Source: Gordonia sp. UBA5067 (GTDB lineage: Bacteria; Actinomycetota; Actinomycetes; Mycobacteriales; Mycobacteriaceae). From it: a stretch of 8,228 nt of DNA. A program made the position numbers and the translations under genes. The notes below the pieces were generated by a model, which did not search any database, was not told where the DNA came from, and saw nothing but the letters and a program-made list of their open reading frames with translations. Every line of letters starts with the position of its first letter. The stretch's first letter is position 1. The stretch covers positions 1 to 8,228 of the forward strand of contig NZ_DIAX01000080.1 of assembly GCF_002414845.1 (NCBI RefSeq), in the 5' to 3' direction. Shown in pieces: positions 1-5,244 of this stretch.

Positions 1-226
1 CCAGCGCCACGGCGCCGGTCACCATGTCTTTGACCCCCAGGCCCGAGCCTAACTCGGCACCGCCGGTGGAAAATTGAATGATTCCGTCGGATCCGGCATC
101 GGCGAAGCCCTTGATGGCGGCGTTGATCGTCTCCGATGACGTGCAGTTGATGGCAGGGAAGGCGTACCCGCCGTCCTTGGCCTTCTGCAGCATCTCGGCG
201 TAGGTCTGCGGAGTGGCAATGGGCAT
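1..226 (-). CDS. fba: Class II fructose-bisphosphate aldolase, N-terminal part (3' end outside window)
   Basis: This gene encodes the zinc-dependent glycolytic and gluconeogenic aldolase that splits fructose 1,6-bisphosphate into dihydroxyacetone phosphate and glyceraldehyde 3-phosphate in the cytoplasm. Only the first 75 codons are in the window. The protein begins MPIATPQTYAEML and continues with AFPAINCTSSE and GIIQFSTGGAELGSGLG, which closely match what I remember of the mycobacterial class II enzyme (Rv0363c), including the ING/NCTSSE strand and the QFSTGG loop. The zinc ligands and catalytic residues lie beyond the edge. The ATG at 226-224 is chosen because GGAGGA (240-235) sits 8 bases upstream and the family N-terminus starts with MPIA. 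It is transcribed divergently from dedA. The reading frame is intact to the window edge. Confidence 0.96.
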   Translation of the reverse strand, partial: MPIATPQTYAEMLQKAKDGGYAFPAINCTSSETINAAIKGFADAGSDGIIQFSTGGAELGSGLGVKDMVTGAVAL

Positions 227-234
227 GGCAACGG

Positions 235-240
235 TCCTCC
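235..240 (-). promoter_or_regulatory. fba ribosome binding site
   Basis: On the minus strand GGAGGA lies 8 bases before the fba ATG. It is the best Shine-Dalgarno sequence in the window and fixes the start of this highly expressed glycolytic gene. Confidence 0.85.
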
Positions 241-256
241 AACGAGAGTTCGGTTA

Positions 257-274
257 ACTCGCACTCAGCGAGTG
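257..274. repeat. Overlapping inverted repeats in the fba leader/upstream region
   Basis: ACTCGC (257-262) is mirrored by GCGAGT (268-273) around a 5-base spacer. Overlapping it, CACTC (262-266) is mirrored by GAGTG (270-274) around 3 bases. The two pairings exclude each other if formed in RNA. The site is about 31-48 bases upstream of the fba start codon, so it may be an operator or a leader hairpin. Function is not shown by the sequence. Confidence 0.45.
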
Positions 275-284
275 TCACGTGCCC

Positions 285-297
285 TGCCAGTATGGCA
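285..297. promoter_or_regulatory. Small inverted repeat over a possible fba -10 region
   Basis: TGCCA (285-289) and TGGCA (293-297) form a 5-bp inverted repeat around GTA. Read on the minus strand, the same bases contain TGCCATACT, an extended -10-like sequence (TGn followed by CATACT, 294-289). That would start fba transcripts near 282 and give a leader of roughly 55 bases. No convincing -35 is visible, so the promoter assignment is weak. Confidence 0.25.
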
Positions 298-330
298 AGC
301 CCGCCGTGCGCGCTGTGCGCCGCCGTCGAA

Positions 331-357
331 TCAGACACACTCAGTCACCTCTCAGAC
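331..357. repeat. Three helically phased TCAG(A/T)C repeats upstream of dedA
   Basis: TCAGAC (331-336), TCAGTC (341-346) and TCAGAC (352-357) occur in the same orientation, with starts 10 and 11 bases apart, so they would lie on one face of the helix. They end 10 bases before the proposed dedA -10 box. The arrangement suggests an activator or repressor site, but short hexamers can recur by chance. Confidence 0.35.
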
Positions 358-366
358 CGCCGCCGG

Positions 367-372
367 TAGCCT
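367..372 (+). promoter_or_regulatory. Putative dedA -10 box (near-leaderless)
   Basis: TAGCCT fits the actinobacterial TANNNT -10 pattern and ends 8 bases before the GTG at 381. With the last T at about -7, transcription would begin at 379-381, producing a leaderless or near-leaderless mRNA. This agrees with the lack of a Shine-Dalgarno sequence before this GTG. No clear -35 is visible. Confidence 0.4.
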
Positions 373-380
373 TGTGGCCT

Positions 381-1088
381 GTGAACTACTTGTCATTGGC
401 GCAGACCACCACTGATTTCGTGGCCCTCCCCGGCATCTTGGACCCGTTCAACCTGATCGGCTGGTTCGGTGCCGCCGCATTCTGGGGTTTGCTGCTGGTG
501 ATCTTCATCGAGTCGGGGGTCCTGTTCCCGGTTCTGCCGGGCGATTCGCTGCTGTTCGTCGCCGGATTGATCGCCGCCGGAAGCGCCTCCGCCGACCATG
601 CGCAGCAGGTTGCCGACGCGAACTTCAACATCTGGTGGCTGGTCATCACGATCCCGATCGCGGCCATCCTGGGCGGTCAGGTCGGCTATTGGATCGGCCG
701 GTTCATCGGCGTCGAAATGTTCAAGCCCGACGCCCGATTCCTCAAGCAGCGCTACCTCGACGAAGCCCACGAATTCTTCGAGAAGCGCGGGCCCATCACC
801 ATCTTCCTCGCCCGCTTTGTCCCGATAGTCCGTACGCTCGCTCCGATCGTCGCCGGCTCGGCGCGCATGCGGTTCTCGATTTTCACGGCCTACAACGTGC
901 TCGGCGCCATCGTCTGGGGCGCGGGGATCACCCTGCTGGGTTATTGGCTCGGACAGTTCTCAATCATCCAGAAGCTGATCGAGCCGATTTTCATCTTGAT
1001 CGTCGTCCTGTCTGTCCTGCCGATGGTGTTCGAGTGGTACCGCCGGCGCCGGAACGCCAACGCCGGCGTGGACGAGTCGGCCGCCTGA
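381..1088 (+). CDS. DedA-family integral membrane protein (SNARE-associated/VTT domain)
   Basis: This is a 235-residue polytopic inner-membrane protein of the DedA family. Some family members carry undecaprenyl phosphate back across the membrane for cell-envelope synthesis; in this lineage the lipid would probably be decaprenyl phosphate. That specific role is inferred. Visible hallmarks are an acidic residue in a membrane helix (IFIESG, E44), the re-entrant loop PVLPGDSLLF (50-59), GQVGYWIGRFIG (99-110), EFFEKRG (131-137), the signature ARFVPIVRTLAPIVAG (144-159, with R145 and R151), and C-terminal helices followed by a basic RRRR tail (221-224). The GTG at 381 is preferred over an in-frame GTG at 279: the extra 34 residues are Arg/Pro-rich and unlike the family, and a -10 box sits just upstream of 381. 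It corresponds by position and family to mycobacterial Rv0364. Confidence 0.92.
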   Translation: MNYLSLAQTTTDFVALPGILDPFNLIGWFGAAAFWGLLLVIFIESGVLFPVLPGDSLLFVAGLIAAGSASADHAQQVADANFNIWWLVITIPIAAILGGQVGYWIGRFIGVEMFKPDARFLKQRYLDEAHEFFEKRGPITIFLARFVPIVRTLAPIVAGSARMRFSIFTAYNVLGAIVWGAGITLLGYWLGQFSIIQKLIEPIFILIVVLSVLPMVFEWYRRRRNANAGVDESAA

Positions 1089-1099
1089 CCCCGGTCACC

Positions 1100-1105
1100 C
1101 ATAAT
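1100..1105 (+). promoter_or_regulatory. -10 box of a leaderless tetR promoter
   Basis: CATAAT matches the TATAAT consensus at five of six positions. Its last T lies exactly 7 bases before the ATG at 1112, so the predicted first transcribed base is the A of the start codon. No Shine-Dalgarno sequence precedes that ATG. The site lies 11 bases after the dedA stop, so tetR probably has its own promoter in addition to any read-through from dedA. Confidence 0.5.
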
Positions 1106-1111
1106 GGCGGT

Positions 1112-1744
1112 ATGAGGGTACGCGGCGACCAATCGGCGCACACGCGGCTATTACTACTGATGGCGGCGGAGAAACTGTTCGCCGAGCACGGGATCGCCGC
1201 CGTCTCCCACCGGCAGATCTGCGAGGCGGCGGGGCAGCGCAACAATTACGCGATCGGCTACCACTTCGGCTCACGCGACGGCCTGCTGCGCGAGTTGCTG
1301 CGCACCCGCAACGCGCCCATCGAAGCGCTTCGGCGGCACATGGTCGACGAATTAAAGGAGCAGGTTTCGCCACGCGATTGGCTCCGATGCCTGGTCCACC
1401 CCCAAATCGAGTACCTCGGAACCAGTCCGGGTCCAACACATTTCGCCGCTTTCTGCGTGCAGATGGCGGCCGACCCCACGGCCTCCGGTCTGCTCTACGA
1501 GCACGCCACCTCGTCGTCGACCCTCATGCAGATCGTCGACGGGCTCGATGCGTCGATTCCCGAGCTACCGCCGGTGGCGGCCACCGTACGCACGATGCTG
1601 ATCCGCAACGCGCTGATTTCGGCGTTCGCCGATTTCGAGCGCACCCGCAACGCGACCACTCCCTCGCCCAGTCAGTCATGGCGCCCATTCGCCGACGCGA
1701 TGGTCGACGGTCTGTTGGGGCTGTGGCTGGCACCGCCGGCCTGA
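1112..1744 (+). CDS. TetR/AcrR-family transcriptional regulator
   Basis: This is a 210-residue DNA-binding regulator. The N-terminal domain has the typical TetR layout: helix 1 with AAEKLFAEHGIAAVS (18-32), then the helix-turn-helix RQICEAAGQRNNYAIGYHFGSRDGLLRE in its usual place (34-61), including the YHFGSRDGLL recognition-helix ending. The C-terminal two thirds (about 65-210) is the variable ligand-binding and dimerisation domain; I see nothing that names the ligand. The ATG at 1112 is set by the domain start and by the leaderless -10 box; the longer open frame upstream only shadows dedA. The gene follows dedA by 23 bases and precedes the beta-propeller gene. A palindrome 17 bases after its stop is a candidate binding site, so local control of the downstream pair is plausible but unproven. 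Confidence 0.92.
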   Translation: MRVRGDQSAHTRLLLLMAAEKLFAEHGIAAVSHRQICEAAGQRNNYAIGYHFGSRDGLLRELLRTRNAPIEALRRHMVDELKEQVSPRDWLRCLVHPQIEYLGTSPGPTHFAAFCVQMAADPTASGLLYEHATSSSTLMQIVDGLDASIPELPPVAATVRTMLIRNALISAFADFERTRNATTPSPSQSWRPFADAMVDGLLGLWLAPPA

Positions 1745-1761
1745 ACTGCCGAGTCCACCTA

Positions 1762-1779
1762 TTCAGTCGCTTGACTGAA
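1762..1779. promoter_or_regulatory. Perfect palindrome, candidate TetR operator overlapping a -35 element
   Basis: TTCAGTC (1762-1768) and GACTGAA (1773-1779) are perfect 7-bp inverted arms around GCTT, 18 bp overall, a usual size for a TetR-family operator. TTGACT (1771-1776), five of six bases of the -35 consensus, lies inside the right arm, so a bound dimer would block it. The stem is not GC-rich and has no T tract, making a terminator for tetR less likely. Downstream -10 candidates are poor: CACAGT (1795-1800, 18-base spacer) or CAGTAT (1797-1802, 20-base spacer). Confidence 0.5.
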
Positions 1780-1823
1780 GTAAGTGATGCGTGACACAGT
1801 ATCGGGAATCTGTCTCGCTTCCT

Positions 1824-1828
1824 GGGGG
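1824..1828 (+). promoter_or_regulatory. Ribosome binding site for the LVIVD-repeat gene
   Basis: GGGGG, 6 bases before the GTG at 1835, is the purine run that decides the start. It argues against the earlier in-frame GTG/ATG at 1784 and 1787, which would put extra residues in front of an otherwise standard signal peptide. Confidence 0.55.
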
Positions 1829-1834
1829 TATCTC

Positions 1835-3355
1835 GTGGAGAAAACACGGACTGGCGCGCTTATTGCGGCGACCACGTTGGCGGCGGTCGCCGTGGTCGCG
1901 TCCCTGATGCCGACCGCAACCGCGGCCCCCCCGCCGGTATCGCCGGCCACCTGCGGGCCCGGCTCGCTGCCGGAGCGGGGTGTTCAGGGCGACGTCCCCG
2001 CCGCCGACCGCGACTCCGGCCGCAGCACCCGCGGTTACCGCTGCAATATCTCGCTCATGGGCGAGTACACCGGCCATGGCAGCGGCGTCACGTCGACCAG
2101 CTACGACCACTGCGGCTACATGGGGACCCTGTTCCCCGGATCGCTCGTGGGTCCCGATACCGGGGTCGCCGTGATCGACGCAGCCAACCCGGCGCGACCC
2201 ACCAGGTCCGCGACGCTGCGCGCGCCCGCGATGATCGCCGGCACCTGGGAAAGCCTTAAGACCAACCGCAACAGCAAACTCCTCGTCGGCACCGGGGTGC
2301 CGCTGCTCTTCGGCGCCGGGCTGCTCGCGGTGTACGACGTCAGCGACTGCGCCCATCCGCGCCTGCTCAACGACGGCGGGCCCGGCTCGCTCAACGCCCC
2401 CCTGCCGATCACCGCACATGAGGGCGGCTTCTCGCCCGACGGTCGGACCTACTGGACGTCGGGCCTCGGCCCGGGTCTGATCAGCGCCGTCGACCTGCGC
2501 AACCCGTCGCGCCCCAGCGTGGTCGCCCAGTCCCTGACCGGTCTCGAGGCGCACGGCGTCGGCGTCAGCCCCGACGGCCGCACCCTGTACCTGTCGCACA
2601 ACTTCGGCGGGATCAGCATCTACGACGTGAGTGACGTCCAGTTACGTCGCCCGAACCCCCAGATCCGCAAGCTCTCCCAGCTGAGCTGGTCCAACGGCTG
2701 GGCCACCCAGCACAGCATTCCGGTGTCCTACGGGACCAAGCAATTCCTGTTCACCGCACTCGAAGGCGGTTCCGGCGGCGTCAAGGTCGTCGACGTCACC
2801 GACCGTCGCACGCCACGGCAGGTCAACAACATCAAACTCGCCATCAACCTGCCCGAGAACCAGGCGCGCGGACTCGCCTCCAGCATGGGCGGCGGCGCCT
2901 TCGCCTACGAGTCGCACTATTGCGCCGCTGACCGGCAGGTCGACCCGACCGCGCTCGCCTGCGGCTGGATATCGTCGGGCATCCGGGTATTCGACGTGCG
3001 AAATCCTTTGCGCGTCAAAGAGATCGCGTACTACAACCCACCCGCCAAGACCAACCGGCATACCGAGCTGTGGAACTCCTCGCATGCCCTGGCGTCGGTA
3101 CTCGGCATCCCACTGCTGTCCGCTCCGGCGATTCTCCAGTCGCTGGCGCAGGGCAACTTCGATCCCCGTCAGGCGTTGAGCAACCGGTCGGGCCGGCTGC
3201 TCGGCGACCTGTCCACCGACTGGTGCTTCTCGCCACCGGAATGGCGGGGCAACAAGCTCTATGCCACGTGTTCGGACAACGGATTTCAGGTGCTGGAGCT
3301 GACCAACGACGTCTATACGCCACCACCGAACCAGCGCTCGACAATCGGGTCGTGA
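1835..3355 (+). CDS. Exported LVIVD-repeat beta-propeller protein
   Basis: This 506-residue protein has a signal peptide: basic EKTRTG, a hydrophobic stretch (8-25), and probable cleavage after TATAA (27-31). The mature part carries strands of the LVIVD type, each ending in a V-x-D-like motif and often followed by xxNPxRP: GVAVIDAANPARP (110-122), LLAVYDVSD (163-171), LISAVDLRNPSRP (215-227), GISIYDVSD (259-267), GVKVVDVTD (315-323), GIRVFDVRNP (382-391) and GFQVLELTN (483-491). Seven such strands suggest a seven-bladed propeller. Eight cysteines (40, 70, 93, 172, 363, 376, 464, 479) could form four disulfides, as expected outside the cytoplasm. Histidines sit beside the blades (H195 in AHEGGFSPDG, H240 in EAHGVGVSPDG, H255, H361, H409) and could bind a metal, which is my inference. 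The biochemical role is unknown. It overlaps the DUF305 gene by 4 bases, so the products probably act together. Confidence 0.85.
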   Translation: MEKTRTGALIAATTLAAVAVVASLMPTATAAPPPVSPATCGPGSLPERGVQGDVPAADRDSGRSTRGYRCNISLMGEYTGHGSGVTSTSYDHCGYMGTLFPGSLVGPDTGVAVIDAANPARPTRSATLRAPAMIAGTWESLKTNRNSKLLVGTGVPLLFGAGLLAVYDVSDCAHPRLLNDGGPGSLNAPLPITAHEGGFSPDGRTYWTSGLGPGLISAVDLRNPSRPSVVAQSLTGLEAHGVGVSPDGRTLYLSHNFGGISIYDVSDVQLRRPNPQIRKLSQLSWSNGWATQHSIPVSYGTKQFLFTALEGGSGGVKVVDVTDRRTPRQVNNIKLAINLPENQARGLASSMGGGAFAYESHYCAADRQVDPTALACGWISSGIRVFDVRNPLRVKEIAYYNPPAKTNRHTELWNSSHALASVLGIPLLSAPAILQSLAQGNFDPRQALSNRSGRLLGDLSTDWCFSPPEWRGNKLYATCSDNGFQVLELTNDVYTPPPNQRSTIGS

Positions 3356-4002
3356 CACCGCCCCGACCAGCATGGACCGGCCGGTTGGTGACCGCGGTGA
3401 CGTTGCTCGCCGTCACCGCCATCGCGCTGATCGCCGGGATCATGCTGCGCCCGGTGATCATCGACGACGATCACGGCGCCGCCGCATTGTTGTCCACGGT
3501 CGAAGTGGGGTTCCTGCAGGACATGTCGGCCCACCACCAACAGGCCTTATCGATGGCCCAACTCATCGACCGGCCGGGGGTCGACGACGGTGTCCGATCG
3601 TTGGCGCGGCAGATCCGCGTCGCCCAGGCCAACGAGATCGGCACCATGACCGGCTGGCTCTTGCTGGCCGACCAGCCGCTGGTCAACCCGGCGCCGATGT
3701 CGTGGATGACTCGCTACGGCACGACCGGCGGTATGCACGATCACGGCGCGGCCCACACCACCATGCCCGGGATGGCCACCGCCGACGATCTGTCCGCACT
3801 CGCTTCCCTCCCGCCGGCAGCGGCCGCAACGCGCTTCCTGCAGTTGATGCAGCGACACCACTACGGCGGGATCGCCATGGCACAGGACCTCGTCGCACAG
3901 GTTCCCGACGGCCTCACCCGTCAGCTGGCCCGATCGATGATCGGCACCCAGAGCAAGGAGACCGGCCTGATGGGCACGATGCTCACCCAGCGCGGCCCCT
4001 AA
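3352..4002 (+). CDS. DUF305 membrane-anchored, His/Met-rich protein
   Basis: This 216-residue protein has an N-terminal membrane anchor (about 11-33, LVTAVTLLAVTAIALIAGIM) that would place the rest outside the cytoplasm. The DUF305 domain shows its two related helical halves, each with a His-His pair: FLQDMSAHHQQALSMAQ (54-70) and LQLMQRHHYGGIAMAQ (163-178). Between them is a His/Met-rich linker containing M128, H129, H131, H135, M138 and M141. Some DUF305 proteins (cyanobacterial CopM is one I recall) bind copper, so periplasmic or cell-surface copper handling is a reasonable but unproven role. The GTG start overlaps the stop of the propeller gene (GTGA), indicating translational coupling, and there is no independent promoter. 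No alternative start fits, since earlier in-frame sequence only shadows the propeller gene. It ends tail-to-tail, 17 bases from the SpoU methyltransferase. Confidence 0.88.
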   Translation: MTPPRPAWTGRLVTAVTLLAVTAIALIAGIMLRPVIIDDDHGAAALLSTVEVGFLQDMSAHHQQALSMAQLIDRPGVDDGVRSLARQIRVAQANEIGTMTGWLLLADQPLVNPAPMSWMTRYGTTGGMHDHGAAHTTMPGMATADDLSALASLPPAAAATRFLQLMQRHHYGGIAMAQDLVAQVPDGLTRQLARSMIGTQSKETGLMGTMLTQRGP

Positions 4003-4024
4003 ACCGCTACCGGTAACCGCTACC
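4002..4024. repeat. 10-bp direct repeat spanning two convergent stop codons
   Basis: AACCGCTACC occurs at 4002-4011 and again at 4015-4024, with TACCGGTA (4008-4015) as a palindrome across the junction. The first copy begins in the last base of the DUF305 TAA, and the second holds the TAG of the methyltransferase (minus strand, 4022-4020). No strong hairpin or T tract is present, so this short gap does not look like an intrinsic terminator. Confidence 0.5.
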
Positions 4025-4691
4025 AGGCCTCGTCGAAATCGGCATGCTGGCCCACCCACGCGTGCATGGCGATCCCGGCCGCCACCCCTGCGTTAATCGA
4101 GCGCGTCGAACCGAATTGCGCGATCGACACGGTCAGATCCGCGCCCGACTGCGCGTCGGCGCTGACCCCGGGCCCCTCCTGCCCGAACAGCAGGACACAC
4201 TCGCGCGGCAGCCGCGCCCGCTCGATGCGCAGGGCCCCGGGGGTGTTGTCGACCGCGACCACGGCCAGACCCCGCTCCCGGGCCCACCCGATCAGGCCGG
4301 CGACGGTGTCATGGTGCTCGAGATGCTGATAGCGGTCGGTAACCATGGCGCCCCGTCGATTCCACCGCCGGCGGCCGACGATGTGCACGGCTGCGGCGGC
4401 GAAGGCGTTGGCGGTGCGCACCACGGTGCCGATGTTGGCGTCGTGCGCGAAGTTCTCGATCGCGACGTGGAACGGGTGCCGGCGCGCGTCGATGTCGGCG
4501 ACGATGGCCTCTCGCGTCCAGTACCGATAGGCGTCGACGACGTTGCGGGTGTCCCCCTCGGTGAGCAACTGCGGGTCGTAGCGCAGGTCGCTGGGTAGAT
4601 CGCCGGGCCAGGGGCCGACCCCGACGGCAGGCCCGGTCCGGGCCTGCCATTCGGTGGGCCCGGGCTGATCGCCGGGCGATGCGGTAACCAT
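4020..4691 (-). CDS. SpoU/TrmH-family (SPOUT) RNA 2'-O-methyltransferase
   Basis: This 223-residue enzyme would transfer methyl from S-adenosylmethionine to a ribose 2'-hydroxyl of tRNA or rRNA; the exact nucleotide cannot be told from sequence. All three SPOUT motifs are visible: motif 1 IENFAHDANIGTVVRTANAF (78-97, with N86, G88 and R92), motif 2 LLFGQEGPGVS (167-177, the glycines of the knot) and motif 3 VSIAQFGSTRSINAGVAAGI (188-207, with S198-N200 in place of the usual S-L-N). It has little N-terminal RNA-binding domain and resembles mycobacterial Rv0380c. The ATG at 4691 lies 13 bases after pyrE without a good Shine-Dalgarno sequence, so translation probably depends on pyrE. A later TTG at codon 42 is possible and would drop a palindrome-containing segment. 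It is the last gene of the ttfA-pyrE operon. Confidence 0.9.
   Translation of the reverse strand: MVTASPGDQPGPTEWQARTGPAVGVGPWPGDLPSDLRYDPQLLTEGDTRNVVDAYRYWTREAIVADIDARRHPFHVAIENFAHDANIGTVVRTANAFAAAAVHIVGRRRWNRRGAMVTDRYQHLEHHDTVAGLIGWARERGLAVVAVDNTPGALRIERARLPRECVLLFGQEGPGVSADAQSGADLTVSIAQFGSTRSINAGVAAGIAMHAWVGQHADFDEAW
4626..4648. repeat. Perfect 23-bp GC-rich palindrome near the 5' end of the methyltransferase gene
   Basis: GGCAGGCCCGG (4626-4636) and CCGGGCCTGCC (4638-4648) are exact inverted arms around one T. In RNA this would fold into a very stable stem of about 10 bp with a 3-base loop. It covers codons 15-22 of the methyltransferase and lies 57 bases past the pyrE stop. It may reduce transcription or translation of the distal gene. 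No T tract follows it on either strand. Confidence 0.65.
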
Positions 4692-4704
4692 CGGGACGGA
4701 GGGT

Positions 4705-5244
4705 TCAGGCCAAGCCGAGGTCGGCCAGGCCGAGCAACGACCGGTAGGGCACGCCGAGCGCACCGATGACCTCGTCCGCACCGGTCGCACGATCGACCAC
4801 GGTGGCCACGCCGACGACCGTCGCACCCGCCGCGCGCGCCGCTTCCACCGCCGCGCTGGGCGACGCGCCGGTGGTGGAGGTGTCCTCGACGACCAGTACG
4901 CGCCGACCGGTGATGTCCGGCCCTTCAATGCGTCGCTGCATGCCGTGCGTTTTGGCGGCCTTGCGGACCACAAAGGCGTCGATCGGCCGCCCCGGGGCGT
5001 GCATGATCGACGTCGCCACCGGGTCGGCACCCAGCGTCAAGCCCCCCACCGCGGCAAAATCCCAGTCGGCGGTCAACTCGCGCATGAGGGCGCCGATCAA
5101 CGGGCCCGCCTCGTGGTGCAGGGTCGCGCGACGCAGGTCGACGTAGTAGTCGGCCTCCCTGCCCGAGGACAGGGTGACCCGGCCGTGTACGACGGCCAAT
5201 TCACTCACGAGAGCGGCGAGCCGCTCCCGGCCGGCGACGCTCAC
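4705..5244 (-). CDS. pyrE: Orotate phosphoribosyltransferase
   Basis: This 179-residue enzyme of de novo pyrimidine synthesis joins orotate to 5-phosphoribosyl 1-pyrophosphate (PRPP), giving orotidine 5'-phosphate. Family marks are clear: FTL-like GRVTLSSGREADYYVDLRR (21-39) near the orotate site, GGLTLGADPVA (67-77), the flexible catalytic loop VRKAAKTHGMQRRIEG (93-108, with R94, K95, K98 and H100) and the PRPP-binding signature RVLVVEDTSTTGAS (115-128, with E120 and D121). Length is normal for the short actinobacterial form. The GTG at 5244-5242 overlaps the TGA of ttfA (GTGA), so the two are translationally coupled, and the methyltransferase follows after 13 bases. It corresponds to mycobacterial Rv0382c. 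No separate promoter or pyrimidine-sensing leader is visible, so expression probably follows ttfA. Confidence 0.96.
   Translation of the reverse strand: MSVAGRERLAALVSELAVVHGRVTLSSGREADYYVDLRRATLHHEAGPLIGALMRELTADWDFAAVGGLTLGADPVATSIMHAPGRPIDAFVVRKAAKTHGMQRRIEGPDITGRRVLVVEDTSTTGASPSAAVEAARAAGATVVGVATVVDRATGADEVIGALGVPYRSLLGLADLGLA

Noticed and set aside
276..281. CACGTG palindrome in the fba-dedA gap
   Set aside because: A single 6-bp palindrome is expected by chance, and I know of no relevant actinobacterial factor that would justify calling it.
279..380. In-frame upstream extension of dedA to a GTG at 279
   Set aside because: The extra 34 residues are Arg/Pro-rich and unlike DedA N-termini, and they cover the divergent promoter region; the GTG at 381 has a -10 box at leaderless distance.
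1762..1779. The palindrome as an intrinsic terminator of tetR
   Set aside because: The stem has only three G-C pairs of seven and no following T run, and it contains a -35-like hexamer, so an operator is the better reading.
1784..1834. Earlier start (GTG 1784 or ATG 1787) for the propeller gene
   Set aside because: It would put 16-17 residues before a normal signal peptide and has no Shine-Dalgarno sequence, while the GTG at 1835 has GGGGG at proper spacing.
1763..2599. 278-codon minus-strand open frame opposite the propeller gene
   Set aside because: It has Gly/Ala/Arg-rich composition with no recognisable domain, and runs antisense to a protein with clear motifs; such frames are expected in GC-rich DNA.
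3352..4002. Reading DUF305 as an enzyme
   Set aside because: Only paired His-His helices and a His/Met linker are visible; there is no known catalytic motif, so it is left as a possible metal-binding protein.
4692..5030. Extension of the methyltransferase into pyrE
   Set aside because: The added residues are an out-of-frame reading of pyrE and are Arg/Pro/Ser-rich; the methyltransferase fold is complete without them.
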